NCBI RefSeq assembly: GCF_030410515.1
Contig: NZ_JAUHHD010000003.1
Span: forward strand, 62,001 to 126,000
DNA length: 64,000 nt
Direction of reading: 5' to 3'
Origin: Arthrobacter sp. YD4
GTDB taxonomy: Bacteria > Actinomycetota > Actinomycetes > Actinomycetales > Micrococcaceae
Position numbers and translations under genes: made by a program. The notes under the pieces were generated by a model. The model had not been told where the DNA came from, made no database searches, and saw nothing but the letters and a program-made list of their open reading frames with translations. Below, one piece after another: positions 22,995-30,935 of the stretch (position 1 is its first letter; each line of letters begins with the position of its first letter).

Positions 22995-23690
22995 TTAGAA
23001 GAGGCGGGATTCGCTGTCGTCCACACCGCGCATCGCGTCATAGTCCAGCGTTACGCAATCAATGCCGCGGTCGGTGGCGAGGACCCTTGCCTGCGGCTTG
23101 ATCTGCTGGGCGGCAAAGATACCGCGAACGGGAGCCAGGAGCGGGTCGCGGTTGAGCAGTTCGAGGTAGCGGGTCAGCTGTTCGACGCCGTCGATGTCGC
23201 CCCGGCGCTTCAACTCGATGGCGACGGTGCCGCCGTTCGCGTCGCGGGCCAGGATGTCCACCGGCCCGATCGCGGTAAAGTACTCGCGGCGGATCAGCGA
23301 AAATCCCTCGCCCAGGGTCTCGATCTGGTCAGCCAGCAGGCGCTGCAGGTCCGCCTCCACGCCGTCCTTGATCAGTCCAGGGTCCTGGCCAAGGTCGTGC
23401 GAGGTGTCATGGAGCTGTTCGTGGATGTTGATGATCAGCCGGTCGTCGGTCTTGGTGGACTGCACGGTCCACTGCTCGATCACGCCGACCTCGACGTCGA
23501 CCTCGTCCGGGGTGGACACCCGGAGCCGGGCCGGCGGGCTCATCCAGTTCAGCGGCTTGTAGGAACCGCCGTCGGAATGGACCAGCACGGAGCCGTCCGC
23601 CTTGACCACCAGCAGGCGGGTGGCGAGGGGGAGGTGGGCCTTGAGCCGGCCGACATAATCAACGGAGCAACGGGCTATCACTAAACGCAC
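22995..23690 (-). CDS. nucS: Mismatch-specific endonuclease NucS (EndoMS)
   Basis: 231-residue nuclease that cuts both strands at mismatches and replaces MutSL repair in many actinobacteria. The N-terminal DNA-binding domain begins [16 protein letters not shown]. The C-terminal RecB-like nuclease has [19 protein letters not shown] and YLELLNRD, giving the D-ExK metal site. The protein ends ESRLF, resembling the C-terminal sliding-clamp-binding tail of the family. The GTG at 23690 matches the family start, and TAGTGT lies 7 nt before it on the same strand, suggesting a leaderless mRNA. Confidence 0.95.
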   Translation of the reverse strand: MRLVIARCSVDYVGRLKAHLPLATRLLVVKADGSVLVHSDGGSYKPLNWMSPPARLRVSTPDEVDVEVGVIEQWTVQSTKTDDRLIINIHEQLHDTSHDLGQDPGLIKDGVEADLQRLLADQIETLGEGFSLIRREYFTAIGPVDILARDANGGTVAIELKRRGDIDGVEQLTRYLELLNRDPLLAPVRGIFAAQQIKPQARVLATDRGIDCVTLDYDAMRGVDDSESRLF

Positions 23691-23697
23691 CCGGTCA

Positions 23698-23703
23698 ACA
23701 CTA
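23698..23703 (-). promoter_or_regulatory. -10 box of nucS (leaderless type)
   Basis: TAGTGT read on the minus strand, 7 nt before the GTG of nucS. Initiation about 7 nt downstream would put the 5' end at the start codon. Confidence 0.4.
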
Positions 23704-23767
23704 CCGGCAGCGGGGAGGCGCCGCGGCTTGGACACCGTCCGGGGACCCGCTGGGGCAGAATGGGACC

Positions 23768-24112
23768 ATGCCCCGTTCCAACCGCCCCCGCCGCCCCGCC
23801 CCGGGCAACGGGGGCGCCCGGCAGCCCGGCAAGCACGGCGGGCCGGTGCCCGAGCTGGACCTGGAACGCGCCCGGACCGGGATTGCCCGCCGGGAAAGCG
23901 CCCCGGACGGTGAATGGATGGTCCGGTCCATCTCGGCCAGCCGCGCCGGCAAGACCTATGTCTGCCCTGGATGTCTCCACGCCGTCCCGCCCGGAACCGC
24001 CCACCTGGTGGTCTGGTCCGAGGACCATCTCTTCGGTGCCGCCGCCGGGCTGGCCGAACGGCGCCACTGGCACACCAACTGCTGGACCTCGCGCACATAC
24101 CGGTACCGCTAG
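23768..24112 (+). CDS. Conserved actinobacterial zinc-finger-like protein
   Basis: 114 residues, not recognised functionally; similar proteins are often labelled ATP/GTP-binding in actinobacterial genomes, without visible support here. The N-terminus (1-35) is basic and Pro/Gly-rich. The rest has a possible metal site: CPGC (with [12 protein letters not shown]) and a later HWHTNCW. It lies divergent from nucS and starts with ATG at 23768, 6 nt behind CAGAAT. A small DNA- or RNA-associated protein is plausible; nothing here proves it. Confidence 0.7.
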   Translation: MPRSNRPRRPAPGNGGARQPGKHGGPVPELDLERARTGIARRESAPDGEWMVRSISASRAGKTYVCPGCLHAVPPGTAHLVVWSEDHLFGAAAGLAERRHWHTNCWTSRTYRYR

Positions 24113-24150
24113 GCGCTCACTGCTCCCGCGGGTGCCGCCCGTAGCTTCGC

Positions 24151-24156
24151 TAAGCT
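24151..24156 (+). promoter_or_regulatory. -10 box 7 nt before the hydrolase start
   Basis: TAAGCT followed by GGAGGGC and the ATG at 24164. The spacer is also a good ribosome-binding site. Near-identical to the arrangement before rph. Confidence 0.4.
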
Positions 24157-24163
24157 GGAGGGC

Positions 24164-24958
24164 ATGACTTTCGACCCGGCCTCGTACGACTTCACCCAGC
24201 CCGCCGCCCCGACCCCCATCCGGGCCGCCACGGTGCTGCCGGCACGGCGGGAGAACATCGAGCTGCGCACCGCGGACGGTCACCTGCTGGTGGGCGAACT
24301 CGCGCTGCCGGAGTCCGGCGAGGTCCGGGCCACCCTGATCACCCTGCATCCGCTGCCCACGCACGGCGGCTTCATGGATTCGCACGTCTACCGCAAGGCC
24401 TCCTACCGGCTGCCGGCCCTGTCCGGCGTCGCCGTGCTGCGCTTCAACACCCGAGGCACGTCCTCGCCCCGGGGAACCAGCGGCGGCAGCTTCGAGGAGG
24501 GCATCGGCGAACGGATGGACGTCGAGGCGGCGGTGCGGTTCGCGGTGGACCGTGGCCTGCCGAACCGCTGGCTGGTGGGCTGGTCCTTTGGCACCGAGCT
24601 GGCGCTCATGTACGGCGCGGTGGATCCCGTAGCCGGAGAGATCGAGGGCGCCATCCTGCTCTCGCCCCCGCTGCACCGCGCCACGGACGTGCACCTCAAG
24701 GAATGGGCTGCCGCGGGCAAGCCGCTCAAGGTGCTGGTCCCCGAACACGACGACTACCTGCAGCCTGCCGCCGCGGCCGAACGCTTCGCCCTGGTGCCCC
24801 AGGCCGACGTCGTCGGCGTCGACGGCGCCAAGCACCTCTGGGTGGGGGAGAAGTACGCCGGACGGGTGCTGAACGAGATCGTCGCCGAGGTCCTGCCGGG
24901 GACGGCGCAGCCGCTCCCCGAGGAGTGGGACGGCCCGGTGGCCACGGCGCACGCCTGA
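24164..24958 (+). CDS. Alpha/beta hydrolase (small serine hydrolase)
   Basis: 264 residues. After a short lead the domain has LITLHPLPTHGGFMDS (oxyanion region HPLPTHGG, the BAAT/DLH-like type), FNTRGTSSPRGTSGG, and nucleophile elbow GWSFGTELALMYG. Later PEHDDYLQP supplies an Asp and GAKHLWVG the His. It resembles the group of short hydrolases acting on small esters or thioesters; the substrate cannot be told. It starts at ATG 24164 with GGAGGG and has no tight partner. The convergent neighbour is separated by a short tandem repeat. Confidence 0.8.
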   Translation: MTFDPASYDFTQPAAPTPIRAATVLPARRENIELRTADGHLLVGELALPESGEVRATLITLHPLPTHGGFMDSHVYRKASYRLPALSGVAVLRFNTRGTSSPRGTSGGSFEEGIGERMDVEAAVRFAVDRGLPNRWLVGWSFGTELALMYGAVDPVAGEIEGAILLSPPLHRATDVHLKEWAAAGKPLKVLVPEHDDYLQPAAAAERFALVPQADVVGVDGAKHLWVGEKYAGRVLNEIVAEVLPGTAQPLPEEWDGPVATAHA

Positions 24959-24971
24959 GCGGTGAGCGCCT

Positions 24972-25018
24972 GCCGGGGTTAGTGCTTGCCGGGTTAGTGC
25001 TTGCCGGGGTTAGTGCTT
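24972..25018. repeat. Triplicated 15-16 nt repeat over the AI-2E gene stop codon
   Basis: Three contiguous units, 24972-24987, 24988-25002 and 25003-25018, of GCCGGGGTTAGTGCTT; the middle unit lacks one G. Read on the minus strand each unit contains the last Lys-His codons plus TAA of the AI-2E exporter gene, so the end of the gene is copied twice downstream. It fills nearly the whole gap between the convergent genes. Confidence 0.9.
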
Positions 25019-26281
25019 GTCTTGGCGGACGATGAAGATTTCCTTGACCAGGAGCATGATGGCCGCGGCCGTCGGGATCGCGATCAGCGCGCCGAGTACA
25101 CCCAGCAGGCTGCCGCCGGCAATCACCGAGATGACCGCCACCGCGCCGGGCACCGCCACGGCCTTCTGCATGATGCGCGGCGAGACGAAGTAGGCCTCGA
25201 ACTGCAGGTAGGCGAAGTAGCAGATCGCGAAGACGACGGCGGTCTGCCAGCCGGCGGTCAGAGCGATCAGGGTGACCAGGATGCCGGCGATCATGCCGCC
25301 GACCAGGGGAATGAAGGCTAGCAGCGCCACGACGAAGGCGAGCAGCACCGCGAACGGCACGCCCACGATGGTCATCACGATGAAGGCGAAGAGCGCGTTG
25401 AGCAGTGCCACGCAGACTTGGCCGATGACGTAGTTGCCGACCGAGCCGGTGATCTCCTCGGACAGGGCCTCCACGCGCGGCCGGCGGGAGCGCGGAGCCA
25501 GGCGGTAGCCCCACAGCTTCATCGAGGGCATCGCGGAGAGGAAGTACAGGCTCAGCACCAGGACGATCAGGGCGCCGAAGAGGCCGTTGGCGATGGTGGA
25601 GCCGACGCCCACCACGCCGCCGAAGATGCCGCCCATCGCGTCCGGGTTGTTGACGAACTTCTCGAGCTCCTGCGTGATCCGGTCCCGGACGCCGAACTGG
25701 CTGTCGAGGCTGCGGAAGAAGTCCGAGTCGATGAAGTCCTGGATCCACTTGGGGGCCTCCTGGACGATCTGGGTCACCTGAGCCACGATGGTCGGGATCA
25801 GGGTGGCGAAGAACCCGGCGACGGCCAGGGCCAGGACGGCGACCGAGACCAGGATGCCGGCCGGGCGGGGCACCTTGCGTTTCTCCAGCCAGCGCACCAC
25901 GGGATCGAGGCCCAGGGCGATGAAGAGTGCCGTCAGGATCCAGAGCAGCAGCTGGGTGATGTTGGAGCCGATCCAGTAGACCAGCAAGGCCACGCCGACG
26001 CCCACGGTCCCCATGAACCCGACGTAGAGCGGATGCTGCGCGGAAATCCGCGGCCCGGGACGGCCGAAGCGGGTCTCCTCGGTGTCCTCAAGAGCGGCGT
26101 CGGCGTCGTCCAGCTGCTCGGGCGGCAAATCGAAGCGCAGCCGGGGCTGTGCGCCGGGCAGGGGTTGCCGCAGGCGGCGGGCCATCGCGGCCAGGAACCC
26201 GGCCGGAGCCTGGGCAGGCCGCGCGACGGATTCCGGGGGAGCTGCCTGTCCTGAGGGGGACGAATCCGTGGGGTCAGTCAC
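25010..26281 (-). CDS. AI-2E family transporter (PerM-like permease)
   Basis: 423-residue membrane protein. Residues 1-75 are a soluble Pro/Ala lead; then eight hydrophobic segments in the family pattern, with a large loop around 150-225 (WIQDFIDSDFFRSLDSQFGV). Conserved pieces include FIPLVGGMIAGILVTLIAL and AVISVIAGGSLLGVLGALIAIPTAA. The family includes AI-2 exporter TqsA and ion antiporters, so the substrate is open. Starts with GTG at 26281 on the minus strand. Its stop codon lies inside a tandem repeat. Confidence 0.88.
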   Translation of the reverse strand: MTDPTDSSPSGQAAPPESVARPAQAPAGFLAAMARRLRQPLPGAQPRLRFDLPPEQLDDADAALEDTEETRFGRPGPRISAQHPLYVGFMGTVGVGVALLVYWIGSNITQLLLWILTALFIALGLDPVVRWLEKRKVPRPAGILVSVAVLALAVAGFFATLIPTIVAQVTQIVQEAPKWIQDFIDSDFFRSLDSQFGVRDRITQELEKFVNNPDAMGGIFGGVVGVGSTIANGLFGALIVLVLSLYFLSAMPSMKLWGYRLAPRSRRPRVEALSEEITGSVGNYVIGQVCVALLNALFAFIVMTIVGVPFAVLLAFVVALLAFIPLVGGMIAGILVTLIALTAGWQTAVVFAICYFAYLQFEAYFVSPRIMQKAVAVPGAVAVISVIAGGSLLGVLGALIAIPTAAAIMLLVKEIFIVRQDKH

Positions 26282-26444
26282 TGCGCTGCAAGCCTTTTTC
26301 TCTCAATTTTCCCCGGAATTCCGCGGCTGCGGGGCCGGTGTGACGATCACCGCAAACACTATCAGCAGCCTTGCTACCGGGCGGATCGACGGGCCGGGAC
26401 GGGCCGGGAAAGGGGCTTGACAAGCCGCCCGATCTGACTCGGAG

Positions 26445-26460
26445 GTAACAAAACGGTTAC
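26445..26460. promoter_or_regulatory. GTnAC-n6-GTnAC direct repeat (OmpR-family operator candidate)
   Basis: GTAAC AAAACG GTTAC in the 201-nt gap between the AI-2E gene and the next gene. It fits the GTnAC-n6-GTnAC box known for actinobacterial GlnR and close to that of MtrA. It sits 23 nt before the ATG of the downstream gene. The match is seen; the regulator is inferred. Confidence 0.4.
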
Positions 26461-26482
26461 TCTTAAAACTACGTGTCCGCTG

Positions 26483-28336
26483 ATGATAGGTAATATTTTG
26501 CGTTTCAAGACTGCAGTTGCACTTGTGCTGCTCGGCCTCCTGACACTGCTGGCGGGGATCGGGCAGAAGACGATCTGGGCTCCGCAGGCGACGGTGACGG
26601 CCAGCGTCCCGGCCAACGGCACCGCCGCGCCGCTGACGGTGGTCGACCAGAAGCTGCGCACCCTGCACGGCGGCACGGTCAAGATCCACGTCAAGGGTGA
26701 AGGTAACTTCCTGCTGGCCTCCGGCCGCCCCGACGACGTCAACGCCTGGGTGGGCAAGACGGCCCACAACACCATTTCCGGGCTCTCCGAGGACCGCAAG
26801 TCCCTGACCGTCGAGCACGCCGACGGCGAGGCCACCGCGCCGTCGCCCGCGGGCTCGGACCTCTGGGTCTCCACCGAGAACGCCAACGGCGAGCTGGACT
26901 ACTCGTGGACTCCGCCGGCCGACGGCGACTGGTCGCTGTTGCTGGCCACCGACGGCACCAAGGCCGCCCCCTCGGACATTTCGATGACCTTCCCCAATGA
27001 CACCTCCACGCCGTGGGCCATCCCGCTGATGGTTATCGGCGGGCTGCTGGTGGTGGGCGGCGTCGCGCTGCTGGTGCTGAAGCCCAAGCAGGGCTCGCCG
27101 CGCTCCGGCACCTCCGGTGACGGCGGTTCCGATGATTCCGGTTCCGATAACTCCGGCTCCGGCGACGTCGAGGCCAAGGAAGCCACCGCCGGCAGCGCCT
27201 TCGCGCGCCGGGCCCGGGCCCGCGCCGCCGACCGGGCCAAGGCCCGCGAGGCCGGCTCCACCCCGGCCGCCGGGGACACCGGACAGGCCCCCCGGGCCGC
27301 AACCCTGTCCACGCGCCGCCGCGCCGCGGGTGCGGCCGTGGCCCTGCTGACCGCCACCGCAGTCGCCGGCACGGGCGTTGCCGCCCAGGCCAGCCAGTCG
27401 CCGTCGCCCGCCCCGAGCGGAAGCACCGGCACGGCCGCCCCCTCCGCCGGCGGGACCCCGATCCTGCTGGATGCCCAGTTCCGCCGGATCCTGGAACAGG
27501 TCTCCGCGGCCACGGACGCCGGTGACGCCGCCAAGGACGCGGCCAAGCTCGCCCCGCGCGTCGGCGGGACCGAACTCGAGGTCCGCACGCAGAACTACAA
27601 AATCCGCTCGCAGGTGGGCAGCTACGAATCCCGGATGCCCGTGCGCGCCACCAAGCTGCTGACCACCGTGGTGAGCTCCAAGCGAGACTGGCCACGCTCC
27701 GTCATGGCAGTCACCCAGGGCGACGGCAACGTGGTCCCGCAGCTGCTGACGCTGGTCCAAGCGTCCCCGCGCGAGAACTACAAGCTGGTGGGTGCGACGC
27801 CGCTGCAGCCGGGAACCACCTTCCCCGCGATCAACCGCGGCGGCACGGAGACGCTGGGCGCCGACGACAAGTCCGGCCTGCTCTACAGCGGCCAGGAGGC
27901 CCTCGCCGGCCTGGGCGACCGCCTGACCAACGCCGACTCGGCCTTCAAGGACAAGCTCGCCGAGGGCCAGTCCTCGCCGTACATCGCCGACACCCTGGCC
28001 TACCAGGCCGACGTGGTGAAGTCCGGTGCCAACGGAAACTTTGCCTTCACCCACAAGGCCGTTCCCGAGGACACCGTGGTGTTCCGCACCGCCGACGGCG
28101 GGGCCCTGGTCCTGGGCCGGCTCAACTTCGGTTTCGACGGCACGCCGAAGAACTCCGGCGACAAGCTGACCATCGGGGACGACGCCGCGGCCCTGGCCGG
28201 CGGCAAGGAAACCAGCACCGGCATGGTCCTGAACTTCGCCGAGTCCGTGGCGGTCTACGTGCCGCCGGCGGGGTCCAAGGATCCGATGAAGCTGGTGGCC
28301 GCCACCCGCGGCCTGGTCGGGGCGAGCTTCAAGTAG
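26483..28336 (+). CDS. Large membrane protein, function not recognised
   Basis: 617 residues that I cannot assign. Layout: N-terminal hydrophobic segment (about 9-28, signal anchor), an extracytoplasmic beta-rich region (30-170), a transmembrane helix (about 176-197), then a Ser/Asp/Gly linker and a very basic Arg/Ala cytoplasmic stretch (about 240-275), a second hydrophobic segment (about 280-305), a Ser/Pro linker, and a C-terminal domain (about 325-617) with mixed alpha/beta composition. The C-terminal domain includes LLDAQFRRILEQVSAA and ESVAVYVPPAGSKDP. The start could be ATG 26483 or TTG 26498. ybbN and an oxidoreductase follow downstream on the same strand. A cell-envelope role is likely from topology only. 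Confidence 0.7.
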   Translation: MIGNILRFKTAVALVLLGLLTLLAGIGQKTIWAPQATVTASVPANGTAAPLTVVDQKLRTLHGGTVKIHVKGEGNFLLASGRPDDVNAWVGKTAHNTISGLSEDRKSLTVEHADGEATAPSPAGSDLWVSTENANGELDYSWTPPADGDWSLLLATDGTKAAPSDISMTFPNDTSTPWAIPLMVIGGLLVVGGVALLVLKPKQGSPRSGTSGDGGSDDSGSDNSGSGDVEAKEATAGSAFARRARARAADRAKAREAGSTPAAGDTGQAPRAATLSTRRRAAGAAVALLTATAVAGTGVAAQASQSPSPAPSGSTGTAAPSAGGTPILLDAQFRRILEQVSAATDAGDAAKDAAKLAPRVGGTELEVRTQNYKIRSQVGSYESRMPVRATKLLTTVVSSKRDWPRSVMAVTQGDGNVVPQLLTLVQASPRENYKLVGATPLQPGTTFPAINRGGTETLGADDKSGLLYSGQEALAGLGDRLTNADSAFKDKLAEGQSSPYIADTLAYQADVVKSGANGNFAFTHKAVPEDTVVFRTADGGALVLGRLNFGFDGTPKNSGDKLTIGDDAAALAGGKETSTGMVLNFAESVAVYVPPAGSKDPMKLVAATRGLVGASFK

Positions 28337-28358
28337 TCCCGGCCGCGGGCGGAGTCGA

Positions 28359-28364
28359 TAGAGT
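28359..28364 (+). promoter_or_regulatory. -10 box of ybbN (leaderless type)
   Basis: TAGAGT, then GGTTCC and the ATG at 28371 (6-nt spacer). No ribosome-binding site is present, which favours a leaderless mRNA. Confidence 0.45.
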
Positions 28365-28370
28365 GGTTCC

Positions 28371-29369
28371 ATGACTTCGCCCGCATCCCGCCCGGTCCCG
28401 CCCGCAGCCGCAAACCCGATCAACCTGCGGGGCGCCGTCGATCTTTCGTCGCTGAAGCAACGCCCCGCACCGCCCGCCGGACCGGGGTCCACGCACGCCG
28501 GGGCCGCCCAGGCCGGAGCCGCCCAGCAGCCGGCAGACGGCGGCGCCGCCCCGCTGCGTGTCAACGTCACCGAGGCCAACTTCCAGGACCTGGTGGATCT
28601 CTCCGCCCGGGTGCCCGTCGTCATCGCCATGTGGGCCGCCTACTCACCCGGGTCCGGGGATCTGGTGGACGCCCTCGAGCAGATCGTCACCAGCTACGAG
28701 GGCCGCCTGGTTCTCGGCGCCGCCGACATCGAGGCCTTCCCGCAGCTGGCCCAGGCGTTCCAGGTGCAGGCCGTTCCCACGGCCGTCGCCGTGGTGAAGG
28801 GCCAGCCCGTGCCGCTCTTCCAGGGCGGCGCCGACGAGCAGCAGGTCCGCAGCCTCTTCGATGAACTCCTCAAGGTGGCCGCGGCCAACGGCGTCACCGG
28901 CCGGATCGGCGGCGGTCCGGGCGCCGCGGAGGCCGAGGCCCCGCCGCTGCCCCCGCTGCACCAGAAGGCCTTCGACGCGATCGAGGCCGGTGACTTCGAC
29001 GGTGCGGCCGCCGCGTACCGCCAGGCCCTCACCGAGATGCCCGCCGACGCCGACGCCAAGGTGGGCCTGGCCCAGGTGGAGCTGATGGGACGCCTGCAGG
29101 CCCTGTCCACCGAGGACGCCGACGCCGTCCGTGCCAAGGCCGCGGATGAACCGGACAACCTGGACGCACAGCTGGCCGTCGCCGATCTCGACGTCGCCGG
29201 CGGGCACGTGGAGGACGCCTTGGGCCGGGTGGTGGCCTTCATCGGACGGAACTTCGGACCGGAGCGGGAGACCGCCCGGGTGCGCCTGCTGGAACTCTTC
29301 GACGTCGTCGGCGCCACCGACGAGCGTGTGGCCAAGGCCCGCCAGAACCTGGCCCGGGTGCTGTTCTAA
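28371..29369 (+). CDS. YbbN-like co-chaperone: thioredoxin-fold plus TPR-like domain
   Basis: 332 residues. After an Ala/Pro-rich lead (1-60), residues about 62-165 form a thioredoxin fold: VNVTEANFQDLV, WAAYSPGSGDL and the cis-Pro loop VQAVPTAVAV. The CxxC site is SPGS, so both redox cysteines are gone and it cannot act as a disulfide reductase. Residues about 200-330 are helical repeats (HQKAFDAIEAGDFDGAAAAY, the TPR_20 type). E. coli YbbN (CnoX) is a comparable thioredoxin/TPR holdase. It overlaps the next gene by 1 nt (TAATG). Confidence 0.88.
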   Translation: MTSPASRPVPPAAANPINLRGAVDLSSLKQRPAPPAGPGSTHAGAAQAGAAQQPADGGAAPLRVNVTEANFQDLVDLSARVPVVIAMWAAYSPGSGDLVDALEQIVTSYEGRLVLGAADIEAFPQLAQAFQVQAVPTAVAVVKGQPVPLFQGGADEQQVRSLFDELLKVAAANGVTGRIGGGPGAAEAEAPPLPPLHQKAFDAIEAGDFDGAAAAYRQALTEMPADADAKVGLAQVELMGRLQALSTEDADAVRAKAADEPDNLDAQLAVADLDVAGGHVEDALGRVVAFIGRNFGPERETARVRLLELFDVVGATDERVAKARQNLARVLF

Positions 29370-30469
29370 TGGCGTCCGCACTCTTCAGCCCGCTGACCCT
29401 GCGCTCCCTGCGGCTCGAGCACCGCGGCTGGGTCTCGCCGATGTGCCAGTACAGCTGCGAACCCGAGACCGCCGAGGGCGTCCCCACCGACTGGCACCTG
29501 ATGCACCTCGGATCGTTCGCCACCGGGGGAGCGGCCCTGATCCTCACCGAGGCGGCCGCCGTCAACCCCGCCGGGCGGATCAGCCCGCGGGACGCCGGCC
29601 TCTATAACGATGCCCAGGCCGAATCCTGGACCAGGATCGTGGACTTCGTGCACCGGCACGGCACCGCGGAGACCAAGATCGGCACCCAGCTCTCCCACGC
29701 CGGCCGCAAGGCCTCCAGCTACTGGCCGTTCTCCGGCAAGACCGGCACCGTCCCTGCCTCCGAGGGCGGCTGGGACCCGGTGGGCCCGGGCACCGGTGCC
29801 TTCGACGGCTACGCGCCGCCGTCGGCCATGACCGGGACCGAGATCGAGGGCGTGATCGCCGACTTCGTTGCCTCCGCCCGGCGGGCAGTGGAGGTTGGCT
29901 TCGACACCATCGAAATCCACGGTGCGCACGGCTACCTGCTGCACCAGTTCCAGAGCCCGCTGATCAACGACCGCACCGACGAATGGGGCGGCGACGAGGC
30001 GGGCCGTAACCGGCTCATGCTGGCCGTGGTGGACGCGGTGCGCGGGGTCATTCCGGACTCGATGCCGCTGTTGCTGAGGATCTCCGCCTCGGACTGGGCC
30101 GAGGGCGGCGTAGACGCCGAGGCCTCCGTCCGGCTCGCCCGCGCCGCCTCCGAGCGCGGCGTGGACCTGGTGGACGTCTCCAGCGGCGGCGCCGTAGCGC
30201 ACCAGACGATTCCGGTGGGTCCCGGCTACCAGACCGGCTTCAGCGCCAAGATCCGACGCGAGGCCGGCGTCAAAACCGGCACGGTGGGATTGCTCACCTC
30301 CGCCGGCCAGGCGGAACACGCCGTGGCGACCGGCCAGGCCGACGGCGTGCTGATCGCCCGCGCGGCGCTGCGCGACCCGCACTGGTGGCTGCGCGCGGCC
30401 TTCGAACTGGGCCACGAGCTGGCCTGGCCGCCGCAGTACGAACGGGCCATGCCCCGGCGGACGTTCTAG
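29369..30469 (+). CDS. NADH:flavin oxidoreductase, old yellow enzyme family (YqjM-like)
   Basis: 366-residue FMN enzyme with a TIM barrel, likely reducing activated C=C bonds of enals or enones with NAD(P)H. N-terminal ALFSPLTLRSLRLEHRGWVSPMCQYSC gives the FMN loop and the YqjM-type Cys. The substrate-binding pair is in IEIHGAHGYLLHQF, followed by SPLINDRTDEWGGD. VDLVDVSSGG and the final phosphate-binding region ADGVLIARAALRDP match the class. Start ATG overlaps the ybbN stop, so the two are co-translated. The physiological substrate is unknown. Confidence 0.92.
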   Translation: MASALFSPLTLRSLRLEHRGWVSPMCQYSCEPETAEGVPTDWHLMHLGSFATGGAALILTEAAAVNPAGRISPRDAGLYNDAQAESWTRIVDFVHRHGTAETKIGTQLSHAGRKASSYWPFSGKTGTVPASEGGWDPVGPGTGAFDGYAPPSAMTGTEIEGVIADFVASARRAVEVGFDTIEIHGAHGYLLHQFQSPLINDRTDEWGGDEAGRNRLMLAVVDAVRGVIPDSMPLLLRISASDWAEGGVDAEASVRLARAASERGVDLVDVSSGGAVAHQTIPVGPGYQTGFSAKIRREAGVKTGTVGLLTSAGQAEHAVATGQADGVLIARAALRDPHWWLRAAFELGHELAWPPQYERAMPRRTF

Positions 30470-30477
30470 CCAGCGGC

Positions 30478-30483
30478 TAAGAT
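30478..30483 (+). promoter_or_regulatory. -10 box before the DUF3039 gene
   Basis: TAAGAT, then GGAAGCC and ATG at 30491 (7-nt spacer). This supports 30491 as the start. Confidence 0.4.
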
Positions 30484-30490
30484 GGAAGCC

Positions 30491-30838
30491 ATGACCAGCA
30501 TGACGGAACCCCTGACGACGGCCCCCCAGAACGCCCTGGACAACGACCTCGACAACGACCCGATGCGTGAGCTTTCCGGCGCCGGGACGTCGACGGCGAC
30601 GATCGAGCGTGAGGAACTGCGCCAGGAAGTGGAACCGGGAGACCGGGAGCGCTTCGCGCATTACGTCCGCAAGGAAAAGATCATGGAGTCGGCCCTCTCC
30701 GGGGAACCCGTCATTGCCCTCTGCGGCAAGGTCTGGACCCCTGGACGGGATCCGAAGAAGTTCCCTGTGTGCCCCGAATGCAAAGAGGTTTACGAGGGGC
30801 TGCGCCCCGGCGGTGACGACGGCGGCTCCGGCAAGTAG
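30491..30838 (+). CDS. DUF3039 family protein
   Basis: 115 residues. A Thr/Asp/Asn-rich lead (1-35), then the conserved part RERFAHYVRKEKIMESALSG followed by ALCGKVWTPGRDPKKFPVCPECKEVYEGL. Three cysteines (C, CxxC) suggest a metal site or zinc ribbon. The function of this actinobacterial family is unknown to me. ATG codons at 30482, 30491 and 30500 are all in frame; 30491 was taken because of the TAAGAT box and GGAAG. A helicase follows after 97 nt, and I believe this neighbourhood recurs in related genomes. Confidence 0.82.
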   Translation: MTSMTEPLTTAPQNALDNDLDNDPMRELSGAGTSTATIEREELRQEVEPGDRERFAHYVRKEKIMESALSGEPVIALCGKVWTPGRDPKKFPVCPECKEVYEGLRPGGDDGGSGK

Positions 30839-30935
30839 GGCGTGGCATCCGGTTCAACCGAAAAAGATTGGTGTTTTTGTGCTTAGTGGGGCTTTTCCCG
30901 AACCAACAGACGCGTATGGACGGGAGGCCCGCTAA

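Noticed and set aside
26417..26422. Perfect TTGACA as a -35 box before the 26483 gene
   Set aside because: At 17 nt downstream there is CGGAGG, not a -10 hexamer; no other well-spaced -10 fits.
26303..28630. 775-codon minus-strand frame opposite the large membrane protein
   Set aside because: Gly/Ala/Arg-rich shadow without membrane or domain pattern; the plus-strand frame has a signal anchor, helices and a sensible start.
30839..30935. A/T-rich patch before the helicase as a riboswitch or terminator
   Set aside because: No stable stem and no consensus promoter could be built from it.
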